In this document: positions 57,175 to 64,000 of the stretch, piece by piece | How the letters are laid out: each line of letters begins with the position of its first letter | How positions within the stretch are numbered: position 1 is the stretch's first letter | Assembly (NCBI GenBank): GCA_036365515.1 | Contig: CM070876.1 | Location: forward strand, 100,750,310 to 100,814,309 | Length of the DNA stretch: 64,000 nt | Direction of reading: 5' to 3' | From: Torymus aiolomorphi | Lineage: Eukaryota; Arthropoda; Insecta; Hymenoptera; Torymidae | The notes under the pieces: model-generated | What the model was told of the DNA's origin: nothing | What the model saw: only the letters and a program-made list of their open reading frames with translations | The model's database searches: none | Position numbers and translations under genes: made by a program

Positions 57175-58085
57175 TTAAGGGGGCTAGACACCTTTTTTCT
57201 CTGAAATAAGAAGTCACATTTTAATACATAAATGTAAACTAATTTTTTGTCTAGCGGGCCGAAAGTACCACGTTCGCTCCCGGCGCCCGATCGCGAAGGT
57301 TGTATTTTCGGTCTCGCTAGGCAAAAAAATAGTATACGCTCCACGGGAGTAAAATTGGTCAGCCCCCAGCTCGTGTTTGCCACCCTCGCCTTCGGCTCGG
57401 GTGGCAATTTACACGAGCTGTGGACTGTCCAAAAACTGTGTTTTTTCCTCCCTTGGTGCGTAATATACTATATTTCATACTTTTTACATATTAAAGTGGG
57501 TATATTTACCTTACCTTAAAACTTTCTCCGATGGGCCTTTTATATGGTCCAGAACCATAGTCATCGATGAAACAAGTTTTTTCACTATCCGTAAGCTTTG
57601 AAATTTTTCTGTGGATGGATTGACTCCAGATTTGAAATAAATTACTCCTGAATAGTATAATTCTCATATGAGTGTAGGGATTTAGGATTAAATGTCGGCA
57701 AAAATTTTTACATCAGAAAAATTATGAAAAAATATAAAAAATTAAAAAAAATTAAAAAAAAACTCTTGAAAAACAGCACAATTTTTTTTTCTCATTAGAT
57801 CAAAAATCCCTACACTCATATGAGAATTATACTATTCAGGAGTAATTTATTTCAAATCTGAAGTCAATCCATCCACAGGAAAATTTCAAAGCTTACGGAT
57901 AGTGAAAAAACTTGTTTCATCGATGACTATGTTTCTGGACCATATAAAAGGCCCATCGGAGAAAGTTTTAAGGTAAGGTAAATATACCCACTTTTATATG
58001 TAAAAAGTATGAAATAATTAGTTTACATTTATGTATTAAAATGTGACTTCTTATTTCAGAGAAAAAAGGTGTCTAGCCCCCTTAA
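57175..58085. mobile_element. TTAA-flanked foldback, family A, with an internal insertion
   Basis: TTAA at 57175-57178 and 58082-58085, ends GGGGGCTAGACACC and GGTGTCTAGCCCCC. Palindromic as in 9978-10662 and closely similar to it, apart from a 227 bp insertion at 57244-57470 in the left arm. Confidence 0.88.
57244..57470. mobile_element. 227 bp GC-rich double-hairpin insertion
   Basis: Absent from both the right arm and the 9978-10662 copy, where AACTAATTATTTCATAC is continuous. Hairpin 1: TTGTCTAGCGGGCCGAAAGT with its partner ending GGTCTCGCTAGGCAAAA. Hairpin 2: AGTATACGCTCCACGGGAG with CTCCCTTGGTGCGTAATATACT, enclosing AGCTCGTG/CACGAGCT and GCCACCC/GGGTGGC. ACTA flanks may be a target duplication. 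Noncoding. Confidence 0.7.
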
Positions 58086-58439
58086 GTATAAGGTTACAAA
58101 GGTTCCGCGAGCCCCCCATGCTCGCAACGCGCGGTGCTGTACCTTCGGAGTCCGACGATCGTGAGAGAGCACGAGTAGGCAGCTGCCGTTCGCGCCCAAG
58201 TCACATCATGTGCTCGGGAAGGGAGGCGTACATAATGTGTATGTGTAAGAGTGTCGCACGCTTGGCTGCGCCGTCGCGCCCTATGCTTGTCGGGCGTGCA
58301 ATATAACATGTACATTTTCAACAAATTCAAACTAAACAGTTATAGTAACTTAATTATTGTACATGTAACTAAATTTTCGTAAAGCTTACTATATTTATTT
58401 AAGGCGATGTGAACCTCAAAATCAACCCAATTTCATTAT
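58086..58439. other. Spacer, GC-richer to 58305
   Basis: 58100-58305 is GC-rich with no supported gene; it could be part of an old LTR or promoter fragment. The rest is AT-rich. Confidence 0.3.
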
Positions 58440-58760
58440 TTAATTAATAAACATTCGAACGTTTATTTGGAAAAACAATTCTGTCAGGCGCTCCGTGTAT
58501 GTAAATACTATGCTCAGATTTTTTTTTGTGCGATTCTATCAGCATTTCCATGAGATACGCTCGTTTTAAAACTGGCAAAATTCGAAGTATTACAGATCCC
58601 TACTTATCGACATTGCGGCTTTTATTTAATTAAATAAATTCTGAGTAGATTTTTGGAAAAACAGCTCTGTCAGGCGCTCCGTATATATAAATACTATACT
58701 CAATTTTTTTTTTTAGTAATTCTATTATTATTTGCAAAAGATATATATGTTCTAAAATTT
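58440..58760. repeat. Two tandem copies of a dispersed ~190 bp repeat
   Basis: GGAAAAACARYTCTGTCAGG with CGCTCCGT and TAAATACTATRCTC occurs at 58468-58520 and again at 58652-58705, with CCTACTTATCGACATTGCGG between. The same family hosts the copia insertion at 31514-36775. Confidence 0.7.
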
Positions 58761-59989
58761 GTCGGTAAGTACACATTACCTTAATATAATATAATATTTC
58801 CATTCAAATTCCTTTGATATTTCAAATTTTACTATATAATATAGTACCCAATAACATATTTCTAGCTATCTTGACCGACGGGGGGGGGGGGGGCGATTTG
58901 TAAAAAACAATATTGAATGCTAATAATATGTAAACGAAAAATTTAGCAAAATTAAATTACGAAAGTGAAATTATTAGAAACTCATCTAACGCTGAAAAAG
59001 TAAAAATCTAATTTTCTTTATTAGAATTACAAAATATCATAAAAATTATGAAACGAAAAATTGAATTCCATAAATGAAAAATTTGGAATTGATATAAATT
59101 CGAAAGCTAACAACCAAGAAAATTATAAATTCTCAAGGATAATAATAACGAATACAATATAATATAAAATGATAATTCAGAAAAGAAAAAATTACGAAGT
59201 AAAAAAAGCAGAAAGGAAGTCCCCTCAATTCCGAAATTTATCATTTAGATTTTTTTAAATTCGTTTTTTTTTCTTCCCAATTCTAAATTTTCTATATTTT
59301 TTACTTTCTGAATATTTGTTTTCTAAATTTTTCCCTTTCAACTTTTATGTTTTAGCGGTTTTAGTCTGTTATTTATGTTGTCATAATGACTTATTAAAAC
59401 TACAAGTATCAACAATTAAATCGAAAAGAATGAAATTAAAAATTATACATGATAATAAATGTATGATCAAGGTTAAATATATGGGCAACTCCTAAATTTA
59501 TCCAGACTTTGAGGGTTCAAAAAATAAAAAAAAATAAAAACGTTGAGATACACTTCAGCGACAAGTTTTTTTCTTTCTATACAATAGGTCATAAAATAGC
59601 GAAAACAGTTGAACATTCGAAAACGGTCGTATGACACGCTTTTGTTTGGAATAAACCATTTTGAACGAATGTTCTAAATGTTTGAAAATGGCCTTTTCCG
59701 AGTGTAAGTTATTTTGTCAGAAAAAAAACTAAAAAAATACTCACAAAACAGAATAAAATTAGAAAACGAGAGCTTTCATTTCCTTTTTTGAAGGTGAACT
59801 TAAAATACATTAAATACTATGCCAATGTGTAGGGTCTTTTATCCCCACAATAATTTTTTTCTTTTCCTAATGTAGTAATCCAAATTAATGTATCGTTCCT
59901 ATATGTATACTATATATGTAAACTACATATTCTAAATATCAAATATGTTTATTAAATAAAAAAAATATGTTTCTGCAGAGCTCGCTGTA
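58761..59989. other. AT-rich spacer with a poly-G run
   Basis: G14 lies at about 58879-58892. Otherwise AT-rich; no gene or element was recognised. Confidence 0.4.
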
Positions 59990-61290
59990 AATTAACCCCA
60001 TTATCTATTAACATATTATACATAAAACCGTTCCCGAAAAATTACAATTTGAAAAGAGCGCTAAAACAGCTTTAACCGTTTTAATCTCAAATACCTCCAA
60101 AACTAACCATATAATCTGGATGAAATTTCACATAGGTATTGCCTATATCGCATACAAAATAGTCTACAAAATTTCAAACTGATACATGAAGTCGTCATTG
60201 AGAAATTTTTCAAAAAAACGTAAAAAATTTTAACCTTAAATATCTCTAAAAATTCTGAGACAATTCTTTTGCCTAAAGGACTTATACAATAAATATATAA
60301 ACTCTACATCTCCACAAAATTTCAACATGATTAAACCAATTTTTTTTTCTTTAGTTATCATACGACAAGAAAAATGACTTTGTAAAATACGAAAATTCTA
60401 AATATTAAAAATCTCAAAAAGTAATTGAACAATCTTGATGAAAATTCGCACATATATTATCTATATCACACACACAATTGTCTATAAATTTGGAAATTTG
60501 GAGCTGATTGATCTAGCCGTTCTCGAGAAATTACGATTTGAAAAAAGGTTAAAGAAATTTTAACCTCAAATATCTCTGAAATTTATCGGCCAATCATTTA
60601 GCCCAAAGAACTCAGCCGAGAGCTATCCAAAATCTACCTCTACAAGAAATTTCAAAGCGATTAAGTAAATTTTACTCCCGTAATCGTGTTTCATACAAAA
60701 CGCATTTTTTTCATTTTTCAATTTTTTTTCTCAGAAACTAATCGACAGAATGGATTCAAATTTTTACAGATTATAGCTATTTATATTCTGCATTATCATG
60801 ATTTTTTCAAAAACATTGACCACTTATTTTTGGAGTAATAAGGTTTAAAAAAAAACACGTTTTTGTTCATAACAAAAGAACCGTAGTAGCTAATGTATTC
60901 TTTTTTTTTTAAATATCGATTTTTTATGCACTTTCCAATGCTATTTGTCCGATTCAAATATCTAAATGTTATCATTAAAAAAACGCAAAAATGAATTTGC
61001 GAAAATCGAAAATTCAAAATAAAACAAAAACGTATCGGCGAATCAAAAAGTGTATTTCCGTCCCGAATTCGCACAACAAAAAAACAAAAAATGAGACTTG
61101 TCCGGTTAAAATCGATCGAGTAGATCCTGATATAAAACGGTATACGTACATACACCCCCCCCCACACTCATCCATACAGACATTTTCTAAAATCATGTGA
61201 TTCGAACTTCTAACACCACTATTCGTGTTTCTAGAGCGATTTAACGAAACTTAAAATTTTACTATGATATAGCTTCCTCTAGGAGGAAAT
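59990..61290. mobile_element. Diverged copy of the GCTTCCTCTAGGAGGAAGC foldback family
   Basis: AGCCGTTCTCGAGAAATTACG, TTTTAACCTCAAATATCTC, CAAAGAACTCA and the terminal box TAGCTTCCTCTAGGAGGAA (61265-61284) match the arms of the 17426-20628 element. Only one orientation is present. A C11-type run is near 61146. The Lys-rich frames here are not taken as genes. Confidence 0.6.
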
Positions 61291-61849
61291 GTTCGTAACT
61301 CGAGTAATTTTCAGTCTCGTTTCATCACAACTTGGGGAGTAAAACTCTGCTTTAACGTCTTAATTTATGCACTAAATAACGAGTAGCCCTTTTTTTAATA
61401 TATGCATAGTGAGTGCCCAAGGTCATGATCATTGTTGAAATAAAGTATGGTGGGTGCAGGCGACAACGCGACTAGCTGCCAGTCAAGTTTTCGTCCTCGA
61501 GATTACGATCCACCCATTGAAGATTTTATATTTTTAATGCATGCTCAATGAGTATATTTCGATTCGCTATTGAGAATATTATATTTTTAATACACGTACA
61601 GGTAGTGCACAAAGTTTTGCGTATGGACGCCATATTTATTTAATGCAAACTGGGAATGGAAAAGTAAAGCAATGCGGGGACGATAGTGAAACCCCGCGTG
61701 AATAGTACTTTTTGATACTAGTGCAATATAAATATGATTCGTTTTGCTCGGGTGATAAACATACATTCGTGCAAGAATCATTTTTATCGCACTAGTACTG
61801 TTATGATACTTCGTGCGCTTGCGTTTAGCAATCGCGCTCGTAAGTGGTA
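61291..61849. other. Spacer
   Basis: Mixed composition, no supported gene or element. Confidence 0.35.
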
Positions 61850-63290
61850 CACTGTTAAAAATTTCTAAATTAAATTTAATGTAAATGTATATGAAGCAAC
61901 ATTCATATACGTACTGAATATGAAAATCATGTAAAATATTGAAATTTCATATTATGTCAATGGAATTTCAAATGTATTTGCATTAAATTTAATGGCTTGA
62001 GGCACTGAAAAATTGATGAAATTTATCTTAAATTTACGAAACATTCATGTAATTCTAATAAGCATGTGCATTAACTTTTAATAAAGAATTTCATGCATTT
62101 GAATTAAATTTAATGCCTAGAGGCACTGGAAAATTAATGAAATTTGTCTTAAATTTACCAAACATTCATGTAATTTCAATAAACATGTGCATTAAATTTT
62201 TGGGTATATCCAAACATGAAAATTAACAAAAATATTTTTAAATTTAATATTTAATATTGAAATATTAATGAATAATTGAAAATTTACTATAATTTTATAA
62301 AACTGAGTGTTAAATTAAACGAATTATTTAACTCTCATACAAAAATGTCCTTTACCAACTCAATAAACTTCGGTATAGTTACCGATAACCATCTACTAAC
62401 GAGATGTTTAAGTGATAAAGGAGGACAGGGTGGTCGTTGACGCTCTCCTATATAACTTCTCGACCCGGCTTATTTAGGTACGGGAGCTACGAGGAGGGAG
62501 TTGCGCCGCCTAGTGGCGACATGCGAACTAAACTCTTTGTTTTTGTATTAAATTTAATGTATTTTTATATTAAATGCGCATGAATTTTTATTTATGGTCT
62601 AGTAAATTTCATATTTTACATTTAAAATAAGCTCCTGCCACATAGATTGAAATTTCATATAAAGTATATTAAATTTAATTGAACGTATATTAATTTTCAT
62701 GCTGACAAACGTCAATATTCATAAAAATGTTCAAGAAAATAAATATACAGAACATTAAATTTAATATTCTTGATTTGAACTAAGAATTAGTTACCCGTAT
62801 TGATATTTTAGATGAAGTGCCTTAAATTTAATTAACTTTTGCATTAATTTTGAGTAGCGAATTGCAATTTTCATGAAGATGCACATGAATTTTTATTCAA
62901 AATAGAGAAAATTTCGTGTTGATCATTGAAAATAAGGATTCACTATTTATTGAAATTTCTTGTAAAATATGTTAAATTTAATCAAATTTTACATTGATTT
63001 TCATGTTCAAGAAACTGAAATATTTATAAAAGGTACATTAAATTTCAATAACTTTTATTATTTTTCATATAAGGCTATACTTTTAATGTAATGTTGAATT
63101 TTTGTTTATGTGTATATGAAATTTCAAAGGCGAAATTATTAATTTTTATCGCAATACATTAAATTTCCTTAATAATTCATTAAAATTAAGGTTTTTTTGC
63201 ATTAAAATATGTTTCATGTACAAGAAAATTGAATTTAATGTGCAACTGTACATTAAATGTGCATTAAATTTAAGAATATTTTTAATAGTG
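61850..63290. mobile_element. CATTAAATTTAATG-word element with CACTG ends and TA duplication
   Basis: Ends CACTGTTAAAAATTTCTAAA (left) and inverse CACTATTAAAAATATTCTTA (right). TA flanks both sides (61848-61849 and 63291-63292). The self-complementary word ATTAAATTTAAT and variants recur throughout. A ~120 bp unit with GAGGCACTGRAAAATT is repeated at about 61995 and 62115. A short non-word stretch lies at 62340-62540. No transposase was seen. Confidence 0.72.
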
Positions 63291-63292
63291 TA

Positions 63293-63631
63293 TTTATCGC
63301 CCGGAGAATCATAAAGTACTATTATATTTTCAATGTAAAAAAATATTATGTTTCATTGAATATGTACAAACAGAATAAAATGAAATATTAAGATTATTAA
63401 AATTTATTAGTAAAACTTTATTCGCTCTTTTTTAGATTGATTGGAACATAATATTTATGAATGTGTTTATATTAAAAATAAATTATTTCTTAATTAATTA
63501 ACTAAAATTGCAGATGAGATCTCCTATGAGATCGCATGTACGATCCCCTATGAGATCGCATGTACATCTCATATGTCTGAAATTCATATAACGATCTCAT
63601 ATATTATTCTCACGCGGGACAAATCCATTCA
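63293..63631. other. AT-rich spacer ending in a short CATATG/ATGAGATC patch
   Basis: 63510-63605 repeats ATGAGATCKCATGTAC-like words akin to those of the 51870-52690 element, but no CCCTACTG end was seen. Confidence 0.4.
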
Positions 63632-64000
63632 TTAAGGGGGCAGCCTGTGTTAAAATATAGAAAAATAAGATTTATTTTAATTAATGCAATAACTTTTTTT
63701 TGTATAAACATTTCAAGAAATATTACATTCTTTAATCATACATAAAAACCAACTTTTTAGGCCCGTCTAGACTTGCCATCTTCATTTACAAGGTAATGAT
63801 AGTAATATGTATTTTTATCACGAATTTCATTTATGATTGTGGTAAACAATGAATGAGCTTTATTATTATTAACATTTTTTCATTGGTTGATATATACAAT
63901 ATTCAATAAAGAACTTAAGAAATTATTTCCCATGATTTAAAATATGTATGTTATGTGGTTTATAAGATATTTAATTTTATATACTAATAAAAATGTTACC
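63632..64000. mobile_element. Left end of a TTAA-type element (GGGGGCAGCCTG), cut by window edge
   Basis: TTAA at 63632-63635 is followed by GGGGGCAGCCTGTGTTAAAA, which has the same TTAAGGGGG start as families A-C. No inverted partner appears before 64000, so this is a prediction from the end alone. Confidence 0.4.

Noticed and set aside
58094..58330. GC-rich open frames on both strands
   Set aside because: Short, overlapping and without any domain.

Overview
This is an insect-like nuclear window, gene-poor and packed with nested transposons. The arthropod-type core promoter (TATA box plus TCAGT initiator), short 73-75 bp introns and the mobile-element mix (Penelope-like, jockey/CR1-like, R1-like, copia, gypsy, TTAA foldbacks) point to an insect. 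A hymenopteran would fit, but that is inference and weak. No ordinary housekeeping gene was recognised.

1-6.45 kb is a compact gene cluster of virus/Polinton-like character. On the minus strand lie a three-exon gene for an acidic protein and, behind it, a protein-primed family B DNA polymerase that runs off the left edge; it carries one frameshift and one in-frame stop. A divergent plus-strand gene codes for a small coiled-coil/zinc protein. The polymerase frame opens at a splice acceptor whose phase matches the donor of exon 2 of the acidic gene. The two may therefore be alternative 3' ends of one transcription unit.

6.7-30.1 kb is a stratigraphy of insertions. One Penelope-like element (PLE A, plus strand) is split into three parts by a 6.3 kb long-arm foldback (itself holding a second Penelope copy, PLE B, and TTAA foldbacks) and by a 13.2 kb AT-rich element built of the word ACTAAATATTTAGT. 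The 13.2 kb element in turn holds a jockey/CR1-like LINE broken by three foldbacks, an internally deleted R1-like LINE with target duplications, a tRNA-like sequence and more foldbacks. Three hammerhead-ribozyme-like motifs accompany the Penelope copies; only one keeps the full core.

30.3-48.9 kb holds a TTAA foldback, a nearly complete copia element with matching 331 bp LTRs and a 5 bp target duplication, several foldbacks, a head-to-head array of a 90 bp repeat that encodes a 30-residue peptide repeat, and a decayed gypsy element whose integrase frame continues into zinc knuckles.

49-64 kb is mostly AT-rich spacer with microsatellites, minisatellites, a CATATG-word element, a 1.4 kb array of 12 bp words folding back on itself, a TTAA foldback with a hairpin insertion, and a CATTAAATTTAATG-word element. 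Three of the word-array elements share ACTG-type ends and apparent 2 bp target duplications, and may form one undescribed class.
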